DNA from: Macrosoma leucophasiata
Lineage: Eukaryota > Arthropoda > Insecta > Lepidoptera > Hedylidae
Length of the DNA: 64,000 nt
NCBI GenBank assembly: GCA_036365455.1
Contig: JAWQUS010000022.1
Coordinates: 7,068,001 to 7,132,000 of the forward strand
Direction of reading: 5' to 3'
The notes beneath the pieces are model-generated. The model searched no databases. It saw nothing but the letters and a program-made list of their open reading frames with translations, and was not told where the DNA came from. Below, piece after piece: positions 47,544-60,800 of the stretch. The translations under genes were made by a program, and so were the position numbers. Each line of letters begins with the position of its first letter. The stretch's first letter is position 1.

Positions 47544-48206
47544 TACACGGACTCAATAATCCAAATACTTATCTCGAGATATTATACTGTTGGAAAAGTA
47601 TAAAATATGATTATATACAAACTTGTCTGTATTTATTAAGTAAAAAAATAAAGTTATATTTTTCAAATATTTTAATAAAAGCTTCTAAGGTACGAAATAA
47701 TAAAATAACAATAACTCCTTTCACGAATTGTAACCACTAATAAAAGTTAAATAGGATTAGGACTATTCATCACTAATATAGGTACCTACATATCGTTTGA
47801 ATCGTCTTTACTGTCTGAGCAGCTTGAGGAGTCAGAATCTTGCAAATTAATAATAAAGCTGTCCATTTCTTCATCTTCTCTCAAGTTATCGCCTTGAAGA
47901 TACTCCGCAGAACTATAATCTTGTGTTCTGGCTTTAAAAAAGGAATAAATGTTGTACGCTATTTGTATATTTTTTTTTCAAAACAGGTAAAGCGATTCAT
48001 CTTGAGATTAATCTTGGTATGTTTTTACATTGTGCGTCAATGTAAAAGCGTCCGTTGCAAAAATACAAACCGCACGCTGCGAGCACCGACAGCGTACTGC
48101 CGCGCATTGACGTGGCTCTCTGCTCCGCGCACCCCTTTCACCCACCCGGTGTCATCTCCCCCCGATCACTTTGTACCCCGCAGGCGATGCGCGAGTTAAA
48201 CGGTCG
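47544..48206. mobile_element. Second copy of the TTAA element, inverted and truncated
   Basis: Inverted relative to 52877-53624. The minus frame (about 47793-47930) stays open through ARTQDYSSAEYLQGDN and MDSFIINLQDSDSSSCSD to a stop. One end is cut by the MITE fragment at 47416-47543. Confidence 0.65.
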
Positions 48207-48349
48207 GCCCATAATATGTATACCAAATGTCGCGATTACAGCACATCCCCTTTTTGGGGAGGGTTACTGTTAGTGTTGTAAGAAACTCGAGTCTTGAGTC
48301 CCCTTTAGTAAAACTTGAGCTATTTTTAAGGACTCGAGTCTTATAATAA

Positions 48350-48660
48350 ACTAGCTGTGCCCGCGACTTCGTCCGCGTGAGAATTTATGATTGTTCAGCC
48401 GGACAAAGTCTTGGGCGCAGCTAGTATAAAAAAAAGCCTAAGTTACTCCTTATTACATCAGCTATCTGACAGTGAAAGTCCCGTCAAAATCGGTCCAGCC
48501 GTTGCCAAGATTAGTTCCGCCAAACAGACAGACAGACAAAAATTGTAAAAAATGTTGTTTTGGTATATGTACTGTGTATACATACATAATTATGCATTTA
48601 GTAAAAAGCGGTTATTTTTATATTACAAACAAACAGTCCAATATTATTTATTTGTATAGA
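48350..48660. repeat. AGCTGTGCCCGCGACTTCG repeat
   Basis: Starts ACTAGCTGTGCCCGCGACTT, with the shared CCGTCAAAATCGGTCCAGCC block. Confidence 0.6.
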
Positions 48661-48991
48661 TTAGGTATACTTAGAGTTCGAGTCCTTCAGAATTTGGAGT
48701 CTTTTGTAAAAAGACTAGAGTTCTGCCAAAAGAACTTAAAGACTTGAGTATTTTTAAAATAACTCACCATGATTGAGTCCTCTGAATTCATAGCTGTAGT
48801 TTGAAGTAAATAAAATAGTAACACACAAATTATTCATTTATTGGGTACGTAACTATATAATATATTATTTTAGTATATTGAGTCACGAAGACAGGCAAAT
48901 TAAAGCCCTTATAGTTTTATTACCCAATTGGTTTCGTGACGCTATGTATGGCAATCATTATAATTACTTCAATACTGGCAATATCGAACAA

Positions 48992-49118
48992 GTTTTTTTT
49001 ATGTAATAAGAGTGGCAAACAAGCATGCAATTCACATTGATGTTAAGTGATGACTGCAGCCTATAGACACTTACACAATGACCAGAGGTCAAACTGCAGA
49101 TGCGTTGCCACTCCTGAG
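48992..49118 (-). mobile_element. SINE-A 3' half
   Basis: Inside the 48271-49336 element. Confidence 0.7.
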
Positions 49119-49340
49119 TACTAGTACCTATATCTTTGTTTTACCTAATTTCTGATCACTGATTATAATACACCAATTCAAGTTCATGACTCAGTCTAGC
49201 TCAAATAACTTAAAAGACTCGAAAGGACTCAGAAGACTCAAAAAGATTCTGACTCATGTGACCAACGAGTCCTAGCTTGAAAATCGACTCAAGTCTCGAA
49301 ATGAAGACTAAAATACTTGAGTCTTTTACAACACTACTGT

Positions 49341-49763
49341 CCAGTAGTGGACGTCTTTAATGATGATAAGGGCTTTTCGGCACGTCTTGTATGAGTGGGC
49401 TGAGCGGTGGCATGGCGGGCCTCACGCAGGTTCTTTCTGGGCACGGTTACTTCAGGATATACCTGTGCAATTTGCATGATAGGGAGCCGACCACCTTGTG
49501 CCATGAACATTATACTATAAGCTGTTAAGGAATGTATCAGATTGGATAAATTAGGTCAAGAGCTTTTTATATCCCCTCAGTATATCTCACGCATCCTAGA
49601 CCCATCGTGTTGACACCGCGGCCTTTTTTCAATTCTCTCAAATATGGAGGTGAAAAATTATCAAAAATGACAGATTCTCTTAAAGGATGCTACATTAATC
49701 CAATTAAAGCTTTCATCCAAATTTTGACGATTTGGATGTGAGGAAAGCTCGCAGCAGTAGCTC
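49341..49763. other. Intergenic with RTE stub
   Basis: First 35 bases are the RTE end (CCAGTAGTGGACGTC...GATGATAAG); the rest is unrecognised. Confidence 0.4.
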
Positions 49764-49987
49764 TAAGGCACAGTACACATATAAACAGTATGGAAACTAC
49801 GTACAAAACGTTGAAACGGCACACTCACACAAACATGCGCATCAACGAGGCCTCTAGCCGGTTCTCGCGGTGCTGCAGTAGTGAGACGCACGCTACTCGA
49901 ACGTCGATGCGCATGTTTGTGTATGTGTGCCGTTTCGAACGTTTTGTACGTAGTTTCCATACTGTTTATATGTGTACTGTGCCTAAA
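49764..49987. mobile_element. Foldback MITE, arms about 85 bases
   Basis: Ends AAGGCACAGTACACATATAA and its complement; near-perfect hairpin with a GC-rich loop. Confidence 0.8.
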
Positions 49988-50710
49988 GGATCGGCCTTAT
50001 ACAGAAACGACCCTATTGGGCTACCCTACTATAATAACGGCACGTCTCGATAAGACAATAGTCCACTTCACTGGCCAATCAATGAGCGCAGAGGGCGCTC
50101 TCGGCCTACATAAAAGTTAGTGGAACTGCTTAAGGGAGACCCCTGTGGTTCCAAACCTCGGCTTAGGGTGATCCGGAGGGACACATAAGACATATGCAAT
50201 TAGGGGCGGTACAACTTTTGCTCCAGGCAGCATATTTTTTTTTAATTCTAAATTTACTTGGAGGCTTTTGTCCAGTGGAGGATATGTCAGCCCCATCATA
50301 TCCTAATCTACAATATACACTTATTCATTGAGAAAGACACTTATTTATGTGATGATATAATACTTAATAATGATTTTGCTGCATCACTAAACGGTGGTCC
50401 TAATAAAGCTGTTATTGGAGAACTTTCAAAAGTCATCTTGATCGTATATACACACTACAACTTTGAAACAAGTTGTCCCTTTAAATATTAAAACAAAATT
50501 CAAAGAGAACCACCATAAATTATTCGAATTTTCCAAAATTATTCCAGTGCATGAAAAAATCAGATTAACATGATATGTTCTTCTGCCCGGGACCACGGAA
50601 GCTGAAAAGCGACCGAAACGTCGGGTTGATTTTAAAAATCATTTTAGATTAATATACGCGAGATAAATCCGTAAAAATAGTTTTATTTTAAATCAGATTA
50701 AGTATATTAA
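49988..50710. other. Intergenic, nothing recognised
   Basis: Short frames only. The block AATATACGCGAGATAAATCCGT at 50651 also occurs at 45258 beside mariner copy C, so a further unnamed repeat is present. Confidence 0.4.
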
Positions 50711-51300
50711 ATGAAGAATTTTTTCAATTATAATAAAACAACACATAACATAGACAATTCTACTGACGTAAGAACCCGTAGCTCTTATAAGAACAAATTA
50801 TTGTTACCAAAATACAATAATCTTTATGGCAAAAGAACTTTAAAATATACCGTACCTTCTTTTATAAATGAACTGCCAACAGAATTGAGAAATGAAATAA
50901 ATAATAAGAACATTAAATATAAATTGAAACATTTTTTTATAAATAAATTAACAACAACAACGTAAGTAATAATACACGAAACCTAAAAAAAAAAAAATAC
51001 ACTCACATTATGTACTTTTATCAAACAACATGCTGTATACACACAAGTCAGGTGGGTCGGTGCAGCGCTCAGGTTCGACGGAGTGCTCGCGCTCGCCACT
51101 ATATTACCTACTTACCTACATGATTGTAATACGCATGCCTAGTCTAAATTAATTTGATTTTGTAGGTAGGTAATTAATGTTATAAATAATATGTTGATGA
51201 CACTGACGCGCGGTAAAACTCGAACGAGTTTATGTTGCGTCTTATTGTTATTGTATTCACCTAATTATTGTATGTTTTTAAATAAAAAAAAAAAAAAAAA
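50711..51300 (+). mobile_element. Non-LTR C-terminal fragment with poly-A
   Basis: 84-codon frame: KLLLPKYNNLYGKRTLKY and TVPSFINELPTELRNE, then KYKLKHFFINK and stop at 50965; a long 3' UTR ends in a run of A at about 51282-51300. The pattern is that of CR1-type ORF2 ends. Confidence 0.65.
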
Positions 51301-51750
51301 TCATATTTATTGATTTTATATATTTGCATATATAATTCTCTTTCTCTTACAAGTTTTAAACATTCTACGAGTATATGATGGACATCATCCCTCGTACCAC
51401 AAACATCACAGTTGGGAGAAGCTACTTTCCTCATTAAAAATCCGAATTGATTCGAGGGATAGTGGCCAGAACGTAACCTATGTGCTAATATTATAAAACT
51501 TCTGTTAACATTACTTTGCATAAACCAAGGGATTTGAGGAGGCTGATGTTGTATAGCTTTATACCATATATCCTTCTCTTTGCTTCTTTTGTCAAAATAT
51601 TCTTTTCAGAATTCAGAATTTCAGAGTAGAAGCGAATAATGTTTAATTCGAAGCCTTCTGTCATTGCTAACTTTGCCAATCGATCAGCTTCTTCGTTCCC
51701 ACACAAACCTATGAGATGGAACCCATTGCAATATTTATTTTTCCAGGCAG
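51301..51750 (-). mobile_element. Non-LTR RNase H and zinc-knuckle fragment
   Basis: Minus frames show GLCGNEEADRLAKLA (RNase H), then RLRSGHYPSNQFGF and CDVCGTRDDVHHILVEC, the usual C-terminal cysteine motif of I/R1/jockey-group elements. One frameshift near 51500. Lies 77 bases downstream of the FAR-3 stop. Confidence 0.8.
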
Positions 51751-51826
51751 CCTATGAAATCTCTTTATGAACTGTGCACGTGAATCTGATTCGCACACGG
51801 TCGCGTATTTAAATGTATAAGAATCT

Positions 51827-54800
51827 TTAAAATACAAATTGATACAGCGAACATAAAGACCAAGTTACTATAGCAAGTATTTTGTAAATTATAAAAATAT
51901 ACAGAATAACGACAGCGTAATGTAGTATTTTTAACCAGGAATGCTTTTTCTTTGCATACTGAGTGTTTTTAAGACCATCAGGTATGAGATATTTTCTGAG
52001 GCCGTACGTCCATTTTATATAAAATTCCCTCAATTTTAGTGACTCCATGTTGAATTGGAATATCTCTTTGTCTATTTGAGATAGATTTTGATACAATTTC
52101 AAAGTGTTACTGTCGCTAAGTTTGAAGTTGTTCTTCGAGTAGTGTTCAAATGCAATGGAAACTTTGTAAATTTTTTTATATAATTTGAATAATCTGGAAC
52201 AAATATGTTTGATAAACAACATTTCATAAAATATAATACATAAACTATAATAATATTAAATATATAGAGATAAACAAAATATTCATCACTAGCCATAGAG
52301 CAACACGGACCACCGGCTGCGGCGCGCGGACCGGAGGCAGAGAGTGTAATAATACTAGGTATAGAATGGACACTTCGACGTCCCGCCCGATTGCCCCGCC
52401 TCACCCAACCTCCTTCCCTCTTATGAGCGATGTTTGCTATTCTCTACGTGCTACGCACACAGATGCACGTGTAAATACACGTCACTGTACTGTACTTGTA
52501 TGGAATTGGCCCCTTTCCACCCCCTTTAGTTCGTCACTGGTCTGCTACCATTAGGCTAGTTAGAGGTAAACCATCTAGAAATAAATTTGTACAAACCTGG
52601 TTCCTTTCCCTTTTAAAGCCAGCACTATATCAACCAACATGGCAGGAATATAATGAAAGAACCAAGTCAGCAATGTGAATTCAAATTTACGTTTGGTTAT
52701 ATATAAGAAGTTATACCAAAATACGGACGTAGGCAATAGTTCGTCCGCATCCTTCCTTTGAACATCTATTAGTGTGACTGAAAACAGATAAATTCAAAGT
52801 CTAAATGTTTAGTTATCATTTCGAATTTCAACAATCACTTACGATATGTCAGACATTAATAACTATAGGCCGACCGTTTAACTCGCGTATCGCCTGCGGG
52901 GTACAAAGAGAGCGGGGGGAGATGACACCGGGTGGGTGAAAGGGGTGCGCGGAGCAGAGAGCCACGTCAATGCGCGGCAGTACGCTGTCGGTGCTCGCAG
53001 TGTGCGGCTTGTATTTTTGCAACGGACGCTTTGACATTGACGCACAATGTAAAAACTTACCAAGATTAACCTCAAGATGAATCGCTTTTCCTGTTTTGCA
53101 AAAAAAAATTATACAAATAGCGTACAACATTTATTCCTTTTTTAAAGCCAGAACACAAGATTATACTTCTGCGGAGAATCTTCAAGACGATAACTTTGAG
53201 AGAAGATGAAGAGATGGACAGCTTTATTATTGATTTGCAAGATTCTGACGCCTCAAGCTGCTCAGACAGAGAAGACGATTTAAGCGATATGTAGGTACAT
53301 AGGTACCTACCTATTAGTGATGAATAGTCCTAATCCTATTTAACTTTTATTTGTGGTTACAATTCGTGAAAATAGTTATTGTTATTTTATTATTTCGTAC
53401 CTTAGAAGCTTTTATTAAAATATTTGAAAATTATAACTTTATTTTTTACTTAAAAAATACAGACAAGTTTGTATATAATCATTGTAATAATAATCATCAT
53501 CATAATCATATTTTATACTTTTCCAACAATATATCTCGAGATAAGTATTTGGATTATTGAGTCCGTGTGTAGCGTTACCCGCCCCCGCTACCCTAGTACC
53601 GCGCAGGCGATGCGCGAGTTAAACGAATAGATACACAAGTAACTGAGAATAAATGTAACTTGAAAAAAAAACGTAACATCATCACATTAGAAACCCTCAA
53701 GGGGCAGGCAGAGGTAAATGCATGCATTCAAGCATACATGCAAACACTCACGATTCGTCGGTTACGTTTTGGCCCATGTAACAGGTGGCGAACCTGTTGC
53801 CATATCGGGGCACATTACCAAACTCCGAGGTACTGGGAAACTTCTAGAAAATTGAAAAATCCCAATAGAACCAGAGATTTTAAACAGTTATCTCTGATAG
53901 CCCCGACCCGGGAATTGAACCCAAGACCACGAGCGTAGTAGTAGTGGCCTGCTACCACTAGGCTACTGAGGCTAGTCTTAATAAATGAATAAATACAGAG
54001 AATAAATGTTTACTTACAAACATACTTTAGCATAGTGCAAATTAGTCTTTTAAATGTCATGAAGGTGGCAAACAAGCTTGCAGTACACATCGATGTTAAG
54101 TGGTGACTACAGCCTATAGCGCGCATGGCCCCGCGGTTGGTGTGCTCGGTTAAGTACTACGGGCGCGGTCGGGTAGTGTGATGGGTGACTACTAGTGGCA
54201 AATTAAATGCGCGTTCTTCGGAGGGTACGTTGAGCCGTCGGTCCCGGTTGCTATCGATAGATAGCAGTCGTTAAACCTTGTCGGAGGCCTTATGGGCGGT
54301 TAGAAAAAATCCGACAGCGGGTTGGCCACTAACCCACCCACCTCCACCAATCCGCATTGGAGCAGCGTGGCTAAGTAAGCTCCAGGCCTCCCCCCAATAA
54401 AGGGGAGAGACTCGTGCCCAGCAGTGGGACGTATAATGGGTTGCCATTATTATTATTATTATAGCCTATAGCCACCCACACAAAGACCGGAGGTCAAAAT
54501 GCAGATGCGTTGCCACCACTGAGACCTTCGTTTCAAGAAATTACAAGGCTGTACTACCACTTGACCGGAACACGATAGTGCTGAACACTATCATTTAGCG
54601 GCAAGATTAGGTACTGCGGTGGTGCCCACGCCCACGATCTCTATCACTGGAGCTCTATCACCGTCTGTTTGTCTTTCAGCTATTTGACTACAGCTTTTGA
54701 CGAAACCATAAAAATAAACTAACACTTATCCGCCAAGTTTCTTATAGTGCTCATCGTGTATATTTTTGCCTCCTTCTTTCCCTCTGAATGCCTCTTGACT

Positions 54801-57800
54801 GCCTCTCTAGCGGCAACTATGGCAGCATTGTTCACATAATCCACGGGTACGAAGTCTAATACTTTGTCTTTGTCTGTGTAAAATAAATGGTTGATTCCTA
54901 AACCTATCCCTAAGATTAGCTGTAACAAGAAAAAAAAAATTACTTGAAAAATCTCTAAGCGTAATAAAAAAAAATATTAAGCAGGTATAAAAGACGTTCT
55001 GATGGTAAAAAGCAAATGGCAAAGTTATTAGCTCTTGGGGAGAGAATAAAAAACGGGTAAGTAATCGAAAACCAAACACTAAGTTAAAGTAAGTCAGAAC
55101 AGAAATAAGAGAATGTTGCTAGTTGAACTGAAGTTAAATTTCATGAACGTTGGCCTACTCCAGGAAATTTTAGCTAATCCAAATGCAGAATCGCAAAAGA
55201 ATTATGTAAGTTAATTCCTCGCCAGTAACATTTTCCTTTCTATTTTGTTCATATTATTATCAGTAATGGTTTAAGTTAGTATTGGGTACGATGGGGTTGA
55301 CGTGTCATGAGACAAAACCGCTTTGAAAAAATAGAATTAAAAAAAAAAAGATAAAGTAAGTCTTATGGTGAGATTCACAGACCGCACTACGACTTTACTT
55401 TGAACAAAGTATGCTTAGAACTGTCAGTTTAGTATGGCCCCGCGGCTGGTGTAGATCGGAAGCGATCTGCTTGGTTAAGCACTACGGGCGCGGTCGGGTA
55501 GTGTGATGGGTGACCGCTAGTGGTAAATGAAATGCGCGTTTCCGTGCTTAGGAGGGCACGTTAAGCCGTCGGTCCCGGTTGCTATCGATAGATAGCAGTC
55601 GTTAAACCTTGTCGGAGGCCTTATGGGCGGTTTGAAAACATCCGACAGCGGGTTGGTCACCAACCCACCCACCTCCACCAATCCGCATTGGAGCAGCGTG
55701 GTGGAGTAAGCTCCAGGCCTCCCCCCAAAAAGGGGAGAGACTCGTGCCCAGCAGTGGGACGTATAATGGGTTGCCATTATTATTATTATTATATTCCAAA
55801 AAATACAATATTCCAGTTTTTAAAACTTACCCCGCTGATAGTAAAAATTGCGTTGGTATCAATCCAACCCGGCGCAGGCTCATTTGCAGAACCTATCACT
55901 GGAAAAAAATAATAATTCGTCATAATCATCACATTCTATTCGAAAGATGTCCACTGCGGAACATAAACCTCCCCCAAAGATACATCCATACATTATTAGT
56001 GTTTTTACTGGTGGTAGAGCTCCAGTGACGGAGCTCCCGGGCGTAGGCACCACCGCATTACCTAATATACTTGTCGCTTGATGGTAGTGTTCAGCACTAT
56101 CGTGTTCCGGTCTGGTGGTAATGTGCAGCCCTGTAATTCCCGGCACAGAGGCCTAACACCTTAGGCCTCGGGAGTGGTAACGCATCTGTATTTTGACCTC
56201 TGGTTTTTCTGTGGGTGTCTATAGGCTGCAGTCATCACTTAACATCAATGTGAGCTGCAAGCTAGTTTGCCACTTTCATAACATAAAAAAAAAATATTAA
56301 AAAAAAAAGTTTTATTTGTCCCAAAAACGCAAAGGAGATAATCAAAACACTTTTTTTTTCACAGCTATGGTAAGGTCGAATGGTGTTGGGGTATTTTGTT
56401 TCTGCTGACAGTACAATTTTTGCAGAGTTTAGGGCTTATGAACAATCGGGATTTTAAGCATTAGGGCTAATAATTCTTCGGCGAATAGTGTTCGGACATT
56501 TGTACGTCGGCCTTTTGAGTTACCGGGCTTATGAACCATCGAGAATAAGGCGGCCAACTTTCTGAAAATATCATGCGAGACTTTTTGTGGATTAATATGG
56601 CTTGGGTATGGTGAATGCGAAGTATGAAGTTTTGTCAGTATAGGTACCTACGTACCTACCAAAATTAAATAAAAACAAAATTTACATATTGAAGTCATTT
56701 ATTTTTAAAATAGTAGGTATATCACTAATGACACTTTTTTTCAAAATGGAACAAAGCTATCACACGTAGTATTTGTATACTTTTTGGCTATCACACTATC
56801 ACATACACACACATGCAAACAATTTTCAGTTGAATTCACACCAAGCGTTTTGATATACTCGTACGTAGATGCTCCGATGTTGTTTGTATGCGTGTGTGGA
56901 TGTAGTGTAGTGTGTTTTATGTATGTGTGTGACTATGTGGTTATGTAGTAGCTTTAAAAAAAATAGGCACGGTACGTCAATGCATCGAATGCGGGACATG
57001 CGGGACGTATCCAACGTTTTGCGGGACTATTTTATTAATTTTGACAAAGCGGGATTACATCCAGCATTACAGGAAGGTCCCGCAGAATGCGGGACGGTTG
57101 GCCGCCTTAATCGCGATGACCCATTTGAGCCTCAGTGTTCGGGCATTTGTTATTAGGGCTTTTGTCACTCGGTATTACAAGACCCTATACAGGCTTTACA
57201 ATACTATACATCTAAGCGCGCATGGCCCCGCGGCTGGTGTAGATCGGAAGCGGTCTACTCGGTTAAGCGATACGAGCGCGGTCGGGTGATTGTTTTTTTT
57301 TTTAATGTTATGGAAGTGGCAAACAAGCATGCAGTTCACATTGATGTTAAGTGATGACTGCAGCCTATAGACACCCACACAAAGACCGAGGTCAAACTGC
57401 AGATGCGTTACCACTCCTGAGGCCTAAAGTGTTATGCCTCTGTGCCGGAAATTACAGGGCCGTACATTACCACCTGACCGGAACACGATAGTGCTGAACA
57501 CTACCATTTAGCGGCAAGTATATTAGGTAAAGCGGTGGTGCCTACGCCCGTGAGCTCCGTCACTGGAGCTCTACCACCAGTAAAAATATAATGTCCGCTA
57601 GTAGCAAATTAAAACTGTGCGTTTCCGTTCTTCAGAGGGCACTTAAGCCGTCGTTGCTATCTGTAGATAGCAGTCGTTAAACCTTGTCGGAGGCCTTATG
57701 GGCGGCTTGAAATCATCCGCTAGCGGGGTGGCCACTAACCCGTATCTCCACCAACCCGCATTGGAGCAGCGTGGTGGAGTAAGCTCCAGGCCTTCTCACA

Positions 57801-60800
57801 AGAAGGGGAGAGACTCGTGCCCTGCAATGGGGCGTATCAAGGGTTGTCATTATTATACATCTATGTGAATTGCGAGCCTGTTTGACAATTGCGTTACATA
57901 AAGAAAATTGGTGACATATTGACTGGGTAATGGCGGTCATGCCTATGTCTTGGACCTTCATTTTTTATAAAGTCGCATACCAATAGCAGGTCTGACGATG
58001 CAAACAGGAACATGTCCGTTCATGGTCCGCACAGCTTCCTCGGCAATAGCTTTGGTGAAGGAGTAAGTGTTGGTCCACTCCTTTCTGAACCTGTGACAAA
58101 TACAAATTCAGAAATCTTCCATAAGTATAGTAATAATAATAATGGTAAACGTCCCACTGCTGGGCACGAATCTCTCCCCATTTTGGGAGGAGGCCTGGAG
58201 CTTACTCCACCACGCTGTTCCAATGCAGAAAGGTGGAGATACGGGTTAGTGGCCAACCCGCTGTCAGATGTTTTCAAACCGCCCATAAGGCTTCCGACAA
58301 GGTTTAACGACTGCCATTTATTGATAGTAACCGGGACCGACGGCTTAACGTGCCCTCCGAAGCACGGAAACGCGCATTTTAATTTGCCACTAGCGGTTAC
58401 TATCACACACCCGACCGCGGCCGTATTGCTTAACCGAGTAGATCGCTTCTGATCTACACCAGTCGCAGGGCCATGCGCTCTTCATAAGTACAGTACTCAA
58501 CAATTAATATTGCACATCGAGCCTGCGAAAGACACAATCGGCTCGTTTCGACTTCGTAGAGCGTAATCTCTGTTGCTCACTGCCTTCGTAAGCACTGACA
58601 GTCCGGTATTGGTCAAAACTTGATCAAAATGGTCGACAAACGTCAAATAAGTACGAAGAAATAAAGCTATGCAGACCCGAAATAAGCCGAATTCTCCTTC
58701 CTAGGCTCGATGTTGTCTGTATTTATTGTTGAGCACTGTATTATGTTTTGACAGGTTACCCCTGATAGTGCAAATATTCTGCACTATCGTGTTATGGTTA
58801 GATGGTCATATATGGCCCCGTAATAAAAACAGACTTAATAACGTAGGTGTCAGGGCTGGCAACGCATCTGCATTTTGACCTCTGGTTTTATGTAGATGTC
58901 TATAGGCCGCAGTTATCACTTAACACTATGTGAATTGCACTTTCGTTACATAAAAAATTACGTTTTGCGAAACATTGTGAGTAGCTTTTTCAATACAGGA
59001 TGCAACCCTAGTGTAGTGTGTACTACGTCATATATGCACACACTCTCCTAATATTGTATCAATGTATGTAAAACAATTATATTAACGGACAATAAATCGA
59101 ACCTTCAACTGGAACAGTCGTTTTTAGGGTTCCGTAGTATGTTCCATGTCCGTCTGTCTGTCTGTCTGTCTGTCTGTGTGTCCGTCCGCGGTTTAGCGCA
59201 AACACTACAAGTACTAGAGACTTGAAATTTGGCACAAGTATGATACACCTTCATCACGCCGACAAAGTGGTAGAATAAAAACATGAAAAAAAAATATTTA
59301 GGGTAACCTTCCCTACTAGTAACGCGCAAATATTTTTTTTTTATTTTCGATTGCCATATTGTGTGGGGTATCGTTGGATAGGTCTTTAAAAAATATTATG
59401 GGTGTCCGAACATCATTTTTAGATTTAGTTAATAAATCGAAAAATGATGTTCGGACACCCATAACTGTTTGTGACTTATTAAGATTTAAAGTGCAAATTT
59501 TCGATAGACTCAAGTGTTCCCCCCCCCTACAGACTAAACGGTTATTGTTGGAAATTCAAACGTTACGGCAGTAGTAGCTACATATAACGAAATTAAAAGG
59601 AAAACTATCACACTTAAGTTGGCCTTGTAAGTTTGCGAGTAGTAGTCGATCAAATGCATTTTACTCGAAAATTTCGAACAAGTCCATACAAAACATTTAT
59701 TTATTTTTTGCATTACATCTCTTCCTCTGTAACTACGGAACCCTACCCTGCGCGTAGCCCGACATGCACTTGACCGGTTTTTTCATATTAACCTCTCTAC
59801 ACTAGAAATGCGAGCCTAAAGTGGAATGGTAAGCCGCCAATTAAATGCATACACAGAACCCATACCAAATGCCTGTCTTCCCCGACGGTAGGCTTGATGG
59901 AGTTTGCTTGTTTTTAAACAAAATAGCATAAAAAACTTACATGTTCATGAATTCATCAAGGGTTTTTTGACTCATAGTTTCAGCGAGCTGTATCATGGCG
60001 TCCACTGAGACTGGGCATTCGTAAAACTCCTCAAGAACATCTGCTTCTATCCGACTTCTGGTCGCGTGGGTGTATGCTGTTGACATGTATACCATTGACC
60101 TAAAAAAAAGAATAAACGTAATTTTTCGTAGTAATGATTAGGCAGAAGTAAATGCATGTTAGTAAGACGACCCGATTAGTCCAGCGGTGTAAATTGACTG
60201 TTTGATTCGAAGGGTCGCGGGTTCGATCCCCGCACCGGGACAAATACTTGTTTGGAATACAGATATTTGTTTCGGGTCTGGGTGTTTGTGTATGTGTTGT
60301 TTGTACGAGTATATAACGGCACCCACGACAAAGGTTTATACCTACTGAGGGGCAGTGAGTGTAAGTTAAAAAAAAAAAACTGTTATCTCAGTCGTTTTGG
60401 GTCATGTAATAAGTGGCACGCTAATTGATATCTCCGGGCATATTACCAAACTCCAAGGATATTGGGAAGCTTTCTTAAGGTGATAGAAGATGTCAGGTCC
60501 GGTATGGAACACTCCCAGCTAACTATACTTGTACTTATCGACTTTTCAAATGCATTCAATGCCGTTGACTATGACATTTTGATTGTCATTCTTTCGAAAA
60601 TTGGAACCTCGTCAATGGTCCAGGAATGGTTTTCTTCATATCTTCGAGGTCGTCAGCAGGCAGTCCGTGTCGGCCGTGATTTGTCTGATTGGTGTGCCCT
60701 GTCTGCTGGTGTCCCTCAAGGCGGTATCATTTCTCCTTTGCTGTTTATAAATTCTATCACTTATAATCTCAAATGCCCTTACCATTTGTATGCTGACGAT

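Larger units (their letters stand above)
48271..49336. mobile_element. DNA element with TAGTGTTGTAA ends
   Basis: TAGTGTTGTAAGAAACTCGAG at the left, complement TAGTGTTGTAAAAGACTCAAG at the right, direct CTGT on both sides. Inserted into an RTE stub (48241-48266 joins 49341). Contains an AGCTGTGCCCGCG repeat and SINE-A. Confidence 0.65.

Noticed and set aside
56923..57156. Small zinc-finger-like protein from the MRDMRDV frame
   Set aside because: Comes from repeated GCGGGAC units in an element; no Cys/His pattern.
59150..59185. CRISPR-like or regulatory array
   Set aside because: Plain CTGT microsatellite inside a MITE-like repeat.
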